Source: Alphaproteobacteria bacterium (lineage in GTDB: Bacteria; Pseudomonadota; Alphaproteobacteria; ATCC43930; CGMCC-115725). From it: a stretch of 5,587 bases of DNA. A program made the position numbers and the translations under genes. The notes beneath the pieces were generated by a model that was not told the DNA's origin, did not search any database, and was given only the letters and a program-made list of their open reading frames with translations. The stretch is taken from contig JAFMSA010000324.1 in the NCBI GenBank assembly GCA_017353855.1, positions 1 to 5,587 on the forward strand, written 5' to 3'. Position 1 is the first letter of the stretch, and each line of letters opens with the position of its first letter. This document shows positions 1-5,359 of this stretch, one piece after another.

Positions 1-144
1 CATCGCTGCCGCGGATATTGCGGGTTTGGCGCAGCGCCCGTCGGCCACCCTCCACGACCAACATTCGCGTCCGCCGCACTCGTCACACGGCACGACAGGA
101 TCAGGACCCTCGGTCCAGTATGTTGGGCAAGCACGCGACGCCAT
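1..144 (-). CDS. Possible partial small Cys-containing protein, runs off left edge
   Basis: An open frame on the minus strand begins at an ATG at 144 and continues through the left edge of the window (48 codons visible). The same frame is open upstream to a stop at 196-198. The visible peptide has a CDEC pair at residues 20-23, followed by Cys28 and Cys38, separated by Trp, Arg and Gly residues. That spacing is loosely like a zinc-ribbon or zinc-finger fragment, but the second CxxC pair is missing. No ribosome binding site is visible before the ATG, and the upstream codons fall in a short repetitive tract. I do not recognise the protein. It may be a relic or a chance open frame. Confidence 0.18.
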   Translation of the reverse strand, partial: MASRACPTYWTEGPDPVVPCDECGGRECWSWRVADGRCAKPAISAAAM

Positions 145-145
145 G

Positions 146-187
146 CAGCAGCAGTAGCAAGGAGCACCAGTAGCAGCATCAGTAGCA
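146..187. repeat. Short imperfect CAG/CAGTAGCA repeat tract
   Basis: The octamer CAGTAGCA occurs three times, at 152-159, 168-175 and 180-187, separated by CAG- and AGCA-like spacers and preceded by a CAGCAG run. The unit starts are 16 and 12 bases apart, so the tract looks like a slippage-born low-complexity repeat. It is too short and irregular to be a CRISPR array, and no function can be assigned. Confidence 0.45.
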
Positions 188-269
188 AACAGCCCTCATC
201 GGCATCGAAGTGCGGGCACTCAACAGACCCCGCGCGCTTTCGGCAAGAAACGATGCGGCGACGCGCTTG

Positions 270-301
270 ATCCGATGACGCGGTCCCCCAGATCATCGGA
301 T
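270..301. other. Inverted repeat with 9-bp stem
   Basis: ATCCGATGA at 270-278 is matched exactly by its reverse complement TCATCGGAT at 293-301, with a 14-base loop. No T-run follows on either strand, so it is not a convincing intrinsic terminator. It could be an operator-like dyad, a leftover of a mobile-element end, or chance. Apart from this, the small repeat and the weak edge frame, I see nothing coding in 1-440. Confidence 0.35.
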
Positions 302-439
302 GACGATCCGCTACTTGACAGCACACGCGGGTTATGTTGAGCAAGTGGATCGCTACAAGGCATGTGGCGCTCTCACTGGAACGTCATACCGCCGCTTTTG
401 ACTGGGCCCCTCAAGTGTACAGTGCCGATCGAGGATTCT

Positions 440-853
440 TCAGCGACCAGAACGCACCGTAGCCCACAGCAACGTACCGTCAGTGGGATGGTGAATGTCG
501 GTTTGCACGACGGTCGTGTCGGCCCGCAGCTTGCGGCCGTCCTCCAGCCCCACGGCAACCGCCGCTTGCACCAGCGCCGCGTTGACCGCCTTCATCGTCT
601 CTGGGGTGACCTTGAACGCCCGCTGGAAGGCATCGTGCTTGGGCGCCGGCTGGCTGTAGAAATCGGCGAACCGGCGCAGCGTCAACCCGTCGGCAACCCG
701 CTCGCGCAGTTCGCGATATTCCCAGTTCTTCACCCGCATCAGAATGAGCGAGCGCAGCACCTGTTGCGGGGTCAGCCCTCGACGACCGGTCAGCGGTTTC
801 TTCAGGCCGCGCTGCGGATCGCCGCACCAGCTCGCGGCGTTCACCCCGTTCAT
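440..853 (-). pseudogene. ISNCY-like transposase, N-terminal remnant
   Basis: The minus-strand frame from the ATG at 853 to the stop at 440 encodes 137 residues. About 808 to 455 reads as the N-terminal part of a transposase I recognise as ISNCY-like. Landmarks, in order, are 'GRRGLTPQQVLRSLILMR', 'NWEYRELRERVADGLTLRRF', 'SQPAPKHDAFQRAF' and 'LRADTTVVQTDIHHPTD'. The last contains the Asp of the DTTVV motif, which in DDE-type enzymes is normally the first catalytic acid. Family members continue for a few hundred more residues with the remaining acidic residues. Here the match ends just after 'TLLWATVR' and a stop follows four codons later. The N-terminal side also loses similarity before about 808. 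No terminal inverted repeats or target duplications are visible. This is an inactive fragment cut at both ends, lying directly beside the broken gene at 909-1680. The family name is from memory; that it is a transposase relic is fairly sure. Confidence 0.78.
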
Positions 854-908
854 CACCGATCCAGAACGCCGGTGAGCCGGCTGCCGGCATCGTTTGTTCT
901 TCGCGCAG

Positions 909-1680
909 GTCGAGTACCCGTGATCCGCAGTCACGACGGCCCACGGTTTTGCCAAGCAGTACGTCCGCGACGGCCGAACGCTGAGAACCGGGCCGGCCAC
1001 CAACAGCGTGTGTGACTACGGCGTCAATAGGGGCGTCGAGAACCTTCCGTAACTCCGCGACAGAATGTCGGCGATTATCGACAACTACCGCAACGTCCAA
1101 CAGGACGTCCTGGAAACCTTCATTGACCGCGGTCAACTGCGCAAGCTCGCCCACCCTGCCGCGCGACAAACCGACAAACAGGATGAGAATCGTATTGCAT
1201 CCAGATTGTCGCGCTATACCGAGCCCTCGGTTCTTCGCAACGGCAGGCGGATCCCCGGCCTCAAATCAAACTCGACCACCCCCGGCAACTCGCCGTGATG
1301 CACGCCCTGGTGCGCTTCGCCAATGTCGCGGCCGGCGGCCAGTTCACCACCGCCGATCTCTACGCCCCGGCACTCGAGGCCCTGGGCAACAGGCGGCAAA
1401 ATATTCTCTGGCTTCGTTTCGCTAGCCAAAGGATTGGTCGAACGGATTCCGTATTCGCGCCGCTACCGCCTGGTCGGCAAGGGCTACGCTGACTTGCGTC
1501 GCCTTCCTCAAGCTGTTCGAAAAAATCTACGCGCCGCTGACGGCGGGACTGCTGGCGCCGTTTTCCGGGGACCGCGTCTTGCCGAAAGACAAACGCTGCG
1601 AACTCGACCGCCTCTATGAGCGCGTTTGCGACGACTTGGATGCGCTGCTGGGCGCTGTTGGCCTCAAGCTCGCCGCGTGA
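909..1680 (+). pseudogene. Broken conserved hypothetical gene with several frameshifts
   Basis: Pieces in all three plus frames line up into one protein, ending at a TGA at 1678-1680. Frame 3 from about 939 reads 'KQYVRDGRTLRT' and 'NSVCDYGVNRGVENLP', meets a TAA at 1050-1052, then continues with 'LRDRMSAIIDNYRNVQQDV', 'LETFIDRGQLRKLAHP' and 'NGRRIPGLK'. Frame 2 from 1265 gives 'IKLDHPRQLAVMHALVRFA' and 'GGQFTTADLYAPALEALG'. Frame 1 from 1402 gives 'YSLASFR'. Frame 3 from 1425 gives 'AKGLVERIPYSRRYRLVGKG'. Frame 1 from 1495 gives 'CVAFLKLFEKIYAPLTAGLL' and a Leu/Asp-rich helical end. I recall this order from a conserved bacterial family of unknown role; the middle 'LASFR...LRAKGLVERIP.SRRYRL' part looks like a winged-helix fold. 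Inferred lesions are one nonsense codon, single-base shifts near 1264, 1400 and 1491, and a deletion of about 20 bases at 1423. The true 5' end is lost or lies among the debris next to the transposase remnant. The gene cannot make a full protein. Confidence 0.72.
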
Positions 1681-1688
1681 ACCGCCGC

Positions 1689-1709
1689 AACGAGAACAAA
1701 ATTCTCGTT
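1689..1709 (+). terminator. Hairpin after the broken gene, possible terminator
   Basis: AACGAGAA (1689-1696) pairs perfectly with TTCTCGTT (1702-1709) around a five-base loop. It begins eight bases after the stop codon of the broken gene at 1680, where a terminator would be expected. The stem is AT-rich and is not followed by a T-run on the plus strand, so as an intrinsic terminator it would be weak. It may be the remnant of the gene's original terminator. Confidence 0.35.
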
Positions 1710-1988
1710 CCGGCCTATATAACGGCACCTGATTCGTCTGGGCACGGCGCAGGCGCAGTAAGGGCGAGGTGGGCGAAGATCCGCCAGCCCCGCACCCTCT
1801 CGCGACAGATGCCGCGACGCGAAACGGCGGCAAACCGGCAGCCCGGACTAAGAGCGTGCAAATCGCTCTTGATGGTTGTCGATCGCGTCGTAAATGCCGG
1901 TTGCGGATCCGCTTGGCGGCGCCCCTGTCCGTGCCGCTCGATTCAAGCGCTCGGGTCAGCGTCAGGCGGTCGGTCATTCGGCGCCTCG
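1710..1988. other. No recognisable feature
   Basis: I see no gene, RNA or clear repeat here. The open frames crossing it on both strands are rich in Arg, Pro, Gly and Ala, as is typical of chance frames in GC-rich DNA. A TATATAA-like AT-rich patch lies near 1716-1722 without a matching upstream box. The stretch is best read as decayed or intergenic DNA. Confidence 0.4.
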
Positions 1989-2200
1989 ACCTAGTGGATG
2001 GGATCGACAAGCATCTAGCCCAGCAGGCGCGGATGTTGCGCGATCTCACCAAGGACGAATTCGAGCCTGATCACAAGGAAGGCCGCGAGCGCATTCTCGA
2101 CGAAAGCAACCGAAGCCGCATCGTCAACGCGGTTACCGGTAGTTGGCCGGTGGACAACCTCGAACAACCAAGCACCATATTTTGCCATTGTTGTATATAG
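1989..2200 (+). pseudogene. Possible relic coding segment, unidentified
   Basis: In plus frame 2 the stretch reads as plausible protein, with 'DGIDKHLAQQARMLRDL' followed by 'TKDEFEPDHKEGRERILDES'. Charged and hydrophobic residues alternate in a helical pattern and third positions are mostly G or C. Before it, the same frame turns into an Arg/Ser-rich sequence with no conserved look; after about 2134 it decays to a Cys-containing tail and a stop at 2198-2200. The pattern 'D..LA..AR.L..L...EFE....E.R.RI' vaguely recalls helical segments of phage- or plasmid-borne ParB-like or adenine-methylase-associated proteins, but this is memory-based and weak. No start codon with a ribosome binding site is visible. 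It could also be a chance frame. Confidence 0.25.
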
Positions 2201-2795
2201 GTCATCTCGACCTGGAAGGTGCGGTGCATCATGGCTACCATCGCAAGCCGTGAGATCTCCCTCATTCGGCACATGTAGGGTTGCTCATGCAGATTGACTG
2301 CCGGGTCTGCTCGATCATATCGCTGCCATTAAGAGCCGCCGACGAAGGGACCTCATTCTCCAGTCTTAGCCGCTGCTTGAGCTGTTGCGAGGCGATAGCG
2401 ATCTGCTGGTAGCAGGTACATGTTACGATTGCGTGATAACGACGCCTCCTCACCACATCATTACGACACCCCACCCATCGAGGGCCTGGCGAAGCGGAAA
2501 TTCCAAATTGATCTCGCCCACGCCCGTGACGGCCTGATAGCGGGAACGTTTCCAGCCCCCATCGTCTCCGGTAGCTCTGCACGCCTTCCCCCACGACGGG
2601 GCGCCGGAGGGGATTTCCCGTTCCGAAACTACGCTTCGACGCCTGGGGGAGGCGCGGCGCCGCAAGCTCGCGGGCAGTTATCCGGCGCGGGACGATTTCG
2701 CTGCCCGATCTCGGCCCCCGTACATGCAGCCGAAAGGGGGCGGCGGCTCTGGGACGCGAGAACAGCAGTTGGCGTGCCATTTCTGGGCGGGCGGT
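2201..2795. other. No gene recognised
   Basis: This stretch has long open frames on both strands, but none has a ribosome binding site or a recognisable motif, and most are dominated by Arg, Pro, Gly and Ser. A 41-codon plus-strand frame (ATG at 2288) and an overlapping minus-strand segment, 'IASQQLKQRLRLENEV', have more balanced composition. They lie opposite each other over the same bases and cannot be told apart by eye. I regard the stretch as non-coding or decayed. Confidence 0.35.
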
Positions 2796-2834
2796 TATAA
2801 TGCGGGTCTCGCGAGAACTGTCGGCGTTCTCGCG
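2796..2834 (+). promoter_or_regulatory. TATAAT box followed by perfect 9-bp hairpin
   Basis: A perfect TATAAT lies at 2796-2801. Nine bases later CGCGAGAAC (2810-2818) pairs with GTTCTCGCG (2826-2834) around a seven-base loop. The left arm overlaps the palindrome TCTCGCGAGA at 2807-2816. No good -35 hexamer sits 16-18 bases upstream of the box; the nearest TTG-containing match (2769-2774) is 21 bases away. The dyad could be an operator over a start site, the 5' hairpin of a small transcript, or chance. Further GC-rich pairing (CCCG with CGGG, CGCA with TGCG) follows within about 2845-2888. Confidence 0.25.
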
Positions 2835-2884
2835 CGGGAGGACCAGCAGCGCTCGCCGCATGCCCGCCGAACGGGTGCGAGAGC

Positions 2885-3214
2885 TTGACTCATACGGCGC
2901 CACGGCGGGATAGTCCCGTCGCTGGGGTCCTGAGCTCGAATTTCAGACCACGCCATAGCTCGTTTATTGCTAAAGATTGGGATCGCATCGGCATCCCCGG
3001 AAACCGCAGTTGCGTGGTGGGCCGTCCGAAACCTGGCGCGCGTGGTGTCGGTTTCAACCATCGCTCTTTTGGGAGCTTTGAGATCGCCGAGTGGCGCGAA
3101 GTTCAACAGGAATTGACAGCGCTGTTGACGCATCGGCAGACGGCCGAAGCGTTTTCTGGTCAAATCGAAGGAGTTAACGCCTGGGCTGACTCGCGAGCAA
3201 CCGCAGCGCAGTGA
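2885..3214 (+). CDS. Hypothetical protein, weakly supported
   Basis: This 109-codon frame opens at a TTG and ends at a TGA. Its first half is Arg/Pro-rich and unconvincing. Its second half, 'SFEIAEWREVQQELTALLTH' followed by 'RQTAEAFSGQIEGVNAW', has the balanced amphipathic composition of a real helical protein. Third-position GC is only moderate. No ribosome binding site precedes the TTG, and no family is recognised. It converges on the minus-strand gene that ends at 3377. It may be the 3' end of a decayed gene or a chance frame, so the given start should not be trusted. Confidence 0.22.
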   Translation: MTHTAPRRDSPVAGVLSSNFRPRHSSFIAKDWDRIGIPGNRSCVVGRPKPGARGVGFNHRSFGSFEIAEWREVQQELTALLTHRQTAEAFSGQIEGVNAWADSRATAAQ

Positions 3215-3316
3215 ATAACCGCACACGAAGCGCCCCGTCCCGCAGGCACCCTCGGCCGGTTTCCGGCGGGAACGCGCCATGACGTCGCGCCAGGGTGGAT
3301 ATTGCCCTGAAGTAAG

Positions 3317-3370
3317 GGGAGCGCCCCGCCTCGGAGAACCTTTGTTGTGACGATCTCCGGGGGCGCTCCC
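3317..3370 (-). terminator. Strong hairpin terminator of the exported-protein gene
   Basis: GGGAGCGCCCC (3317-3327) pairs perfectly with GGGGCGCTCCC (3360-3370), an 11-bp outer stem. Inside it CGGAGA (3332-3337) pairs with TCTCCG (3354-3359), with a four-base bulge on one side and a 16-base loop. Read on the minus strand, the stem starts six bases after the stop codon of the gene at 3377-4606. It is followed by CTTACTTC, which is only weakly T-rich. Position and stem strength make it the likely transcript end for that gene, though the poor T-run leaves room for an RNA-stabilising role instead. Confidence 0.7.
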
Positions 3371-3376
3371 TTGTGG

Positions 3377-4606
3377 TTACTGACCGGATGACGCAGGCGT
3401 AATCGTGCCGAATAACCCGTCGGCTTCGTCGTTCGGGCCGGCGGTGAAATAGACTGTGTCCGAGGTCGATTTGCTGCCACCGCCCAGGGTCAGCGTCCAC
3501 AGCCCGGGGATCACGATCGACTTGCCCGTGCTGTCCTTCAGGGTGTCGACGAAGTTTCCAGCGGAGTCGAAAACATTAATCAGCCCATCGCCGAAATTGC
3601 CGACGAGGATGTCGCCGCTGAACCGGCCGAAGGCAAACGATGCCCGTGCAACACCCCATGGAGCATTGAGCAGTCCATGCTGGGCGAAGCGCTGCAGCAG
3701 GTTACCGCTGGTGTCGAAAACATCGACAAAGCCAGCGCCTTGGCCCGGTACGTCGTTTGCCTTTGCCGCATCCTGCTGCGCATAGGTGACGAACAGATCC
3801 CCGTCGATGTTCTGGATGCCGAACGGCGCAAAACCGGCAGGAATATTGGGATCCGTGAAGCCGCCCGGAATCTGGGCCGGTGTCGCCGACTGGAAGCCGT
3901 TAGAGCCGTTGGGGGCGAACGCGTCAACCGTTCCGGCCTTGAAATTCGCTGCGAAGAGAAATACGCCCTGAGGGTTGGTGCCGAAAGCCAGTCCCTTGTA
4001 AACGGCGTTGGACGAGTTGTCGACGGCGAGCACCGCCTGATCGGGCGGGTTGAGCCCGGGAGCCCACGCCGAGATGGTCCCGTCCTCCGTGTCGAAGATA
4101 AATACGGCCGGGGTGTTCGTGCCTGGCACAACAAATGTCGTGGTGGCGTTCCAGACGAGGCCGGTCGGGGCTGCCGGCGTCGGATTGGACGGGCTCTGGG
4201 GATTATTGTTTACACAGGCCGTGGGCGGTATAACGCCGCCCGGCAGCGGAATTTTGAACTGTAGAGGCACGACCGCGCCTGTGCCGTCGTAAAGAGTCGA
4301 GCACCCGGTCTGGTTGTCGGCGATCCAAAAGGCACCACCCGGCGCGAATGCCACACCCCATGCATTTTGCAGCACCGGATCGGTATTCGGGGCGACGCCC
4401 GGCATGTCCGAAGTCAGATTGGTGACGGTATAACTATTTTGGTTCTGGCCCTGGCCCTGGCCCTGGCTCTGGTTCTGGCCCTGGCTCTGGCCCTGACTTT
4501 GGCTTTGACTTTGAGCTTGCCCGTGCTCGGGGCCGGCGCTGGCGGCGGCTGCGACGCCGATCGCTATGAGTGACGCTCGAGCGAGACGGTGCGTGATTAG
4601 CTTCAT
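3377..4606 (-). CDS. TIGR03118-like exported protein with Gln-rich tract
   Basis: This 409-residue protein is recognised as TIGR03118-like, a family of unknown biochemical role often found in PEP-CTERM-sorted proteins. Residues 1-24 are a signal peptide: a basic start with Arg7 and Arg10, a hydrophobic core 'SLIAIGVAAAA', and a likely cut after ASA (22-24). Residues 30-57 are a Gln-X dipeptide tract. From residue 59 come repeated short beta motifs: 'NAWGVAFAPGGAFWIADNQT' (81-100), 'VFIFDTEDGTISAWAPG' (168-184), 'YKGLAFGTNPQGVFLFAANF' (203-222), 'APFGIQNIDGDLFVTYA' (260-276), 'APWGVARASFAFGRFSGDIL' (315-334) and 'GLWTLTLGGG' (368-377). These resemble the blades of a beta-propeller, inferred from pattern only. 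Cys102 and Cys131 could form a disulfide. The C-terminus ends in 'ITPASSGQ' with no PEP-CTERM motif, transmembrane helix or basic tail, so the mature protein is probably periplasmic or secreted rather than anchored. The ATG at 4606 is preferred to a GTG at 4642 because GAGGACA lies eight bases before it and it starts directly into the signal peptide. No neighbour shares its transcript. Confidence 0.92.
   Translation of the reverse strand: MKLITHRLARASLIAIGVAAAASAGPEHGQAQSQSQSQGQSQGQNQSQGQGQGQNQNSYTVTNLTSDMPGVAPNTDPVLQNAWGVAFAPGGAFWIADNQTGCSTLYDGTGAVVPLQFKIPLPGGVIPPTACVNNNPQSPSNPTPAAPTGLVWNATTTFVVPGTNTPAVFIFDTEDGTISAWAPGLNPPDQAVLAVDNSSNAVYKGLAFGTNPQGVFLFAANFKAGTVDAFAPNGSNGFQSATPAQIPGGFTDPNIPAGFAPFGIQNIDGDLFVTYAQQDAAKANDVPGQGAGFVDVFDTSGNLLQRFAQHGLLNAPWGVARASFAFGRFSGDILVGNFGDGLINVFDSAGNFVDTLKDSTGKSIVIPGLWTLTLGGGSKSTSDTVYFTAGPNDEADGLFGTITPASSGQ
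4436..4519 (-). repeat. Hexanucleotide repeat encoding a Gln-X tract
   Basis: Fourteen consecutive six-base units encode Gln followed by Ala, Ser, Gly or Asn (residues 30-57 of the exported protein). The N-terminal units use CAA with AGT, AGC or GCT, and the later ones use CAG with GGC, AGC or AAC, so the tract has two sub-arrays of different age or origin. Each unit is in frame, so loss or gain of units by slippage would change the length of the linker between signal peptide and body without breaking the gene. Confidence 0.85.
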
Positions 4607-4610
4607 ACGG

Positions 4611-4618
4611 TTGTCCTC
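4611..4618 (-). promoter_or_regulatory. Ribosome binding site deciding the start at 4606
   Basis: GAGGACAA on the minus strand contains GAGG, a good match to the anti-Shine-Dalgarno complement, ending eight bases before the ATG at 4606. It supports this start over the in-frame GTG at 4642. Confidence 0.7.
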
Positions 4619-4707
4619 ATTAATTGAAATTCTCCTGCCCACGGAGGCGCGGCCGGGGTGGCAATCCGGTCACCAGTTCACGCGTCGGTTCAGCAAGGGA
4701 GATCCTC

Positions 4708-4743
4708 ATTATTACCGTGCGGAGAGCGGATCAGCTGTGTCAA
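4708..4743 (-). promoter_or_regulatory. Promoter-like boxes upstream of the exported-protein gene
   Basis: On the minus strand a perfect TTGACA (4743-4738) is followed 23 bases later by TAATAAT (4714-4708), a near-match to a -10 box. They lie about 100-140 bases upstream of the ATG at 4606. The two motifs are individually strong but the spacing is about six bases longer than a sigma-70 promoter allows, so they may not work together. Either could belong to a promoter whose partner box is poor. Confidence 0.25.
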
Positions 4744-4759
4744 AATGCGGGTCCTGCGA

Positions 4760-5087
4760 GTCGCCTTCATCTATTCGCAACCGCACCTGACCGAGGTCGA
4801 GCTCAGAGGTCGGCTCTGGGCTCACCCGGCATTGGCGGGATCTTCGGCTGTGCACCGCGGGATCGCGGGAGCCATCACCGAATCGGCTGAGGCCGGATCG
4901 TTCTCCTAGATCCCGCCAACCACCACAGCGATCTTCCGAGAAAAAGTGATGCAGTCGGGGCAGGTATTCACCCGCTGAGTTCGAACGAGGGCCAGCGATG
5001 CCGCGATTCCGGCCTGACCAGAATTGCGCCGAGCAATCCCCTGCTTTCAGCCATGGGATGAGTGGCGCATCACCGCAGGCGATCGCA
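4760..5087. other. No recognisable gene
   Basis: Frames cross this stretch on both strands. One is a 54-codon plus-strand frame (ATG at 4745 to 4909); another is part of a 197-codon minus-strand frame. None has a ribosome binding site, a recognisable motif or convincing composition. No tRNA, clear repeat or terminator was seen. It appears to be intergenic or decayed DNA upstream of the minus-strand gene. Confidence 0.35.
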
Positions 5088-5267
5088 TCAATAGAAAGTT
5101 CGTGTAATGTTCTTATCGCGCAAGGCTGTAAGAGCTGGCGCGAAACACGAGGCTTGGTACATCCCCGGTGGTCCAAACATCGGGGCGGCTGTGAAACCGC
5201 TGCTGCGACGGACGGCGCCAAGCTTTTCTTCAATCTGCGAGCGGGAGAGGCTCTTGCCGATCCCCAT
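5088..5267 (-). CDS. Short unidentified open frame, possibly a gene relic
   Basis: A 59-residue frame runs from the ATG at 5267 to a TGA at 5088-5090, and the same frame is open upstream to about 5373. The upstream extension, 'IKQEILRILELVFRRTIRSD', and the start, 'MGIGKSLSRSQIEEKLGAVR', have balanced, amphipathic helical composition unlike the Arg/Pro-rich chance frames around them. The last third is Pro/Ala-rich and less convincing. No ribosome binding site is clear before the ATG. I do not recognise a family. The extension before the ATG suggests that, if it was ever coding, the start is lost and this is a fragment. Confidence 0.25.
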   Translation of the reverse strand: MGIGKSLSRSQIEEKLGAVRRSSGFTAAPMFGPPGMYQASCFAPALTALRDKNITRTFY

Positions 5268-5359
5268 GCGATGAGCGTCGGAGCGGATCGTCCGTCGAAA
5301 TACAAGCTCCAGAATCCGCAGAATTTCTTGCTTGATATGGGCAGCCGAAAAGCCGATGA

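Noticed and set aside
146..187. Candidate CRISPR-like repeat
   Set aside because: Units are only eight bases, spacing is 12-16 bases and spacers resemble the repeat itself; this is a low-complexity tract.
315..338. TTGACA at 315-320 as a plus-strand promoter
   Set aside because: No acceptable -10 box at 16-18 bases; the nearest AT-rich hexamer is only 11-12 bases away, and no gene follows on that strand.
480..1169. 229-codon minus-strand open frame across the transposase remnant and the broken gene
   Set aside because: Where it overlaps the transposase remnant it is in a different frame, and beyond that it is antisense to the reconstructed broken gene; both overlaps have better explanations.
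2262..2903. 213-codon minus-strand open frame
   Set aside because: Arg-rich throughout, no start signal and no conserved motif. A more balanced piece near its end, 'IASQQLKQRLRLENEV', is too short to support a gene.
3677..4264. 195-codon plus-strand open frame
   Set aside because: It lies entirely opposite the confident exported-protein gene and its composition follows from the antisense of that gene's GC-biased codons.
4367..4573. Plus-strand frame with a long Ala-Leu-Ala-Leu run that looks like a membrane segment
   Set aside because: The run is the antisense reading of the Gln-X hexanucleotide tract in the exported protein; there is no independent support for it.
4745..4909. 54-codon plus-strand frame starting MRVLRVAFIYSQPHL
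   Set aside because: No ribosome binding site or recognisable family, and its upstream bases overlap the promoter-like boxes of the minus-strand gene.
4712..5305. 197-codon minus-strand open frame
   Set aside because: Arg/Ser/Pro-rich composition, no ribosome binding site and no recognisable motif; a long chance frame in GC-rich DNA is more likely.
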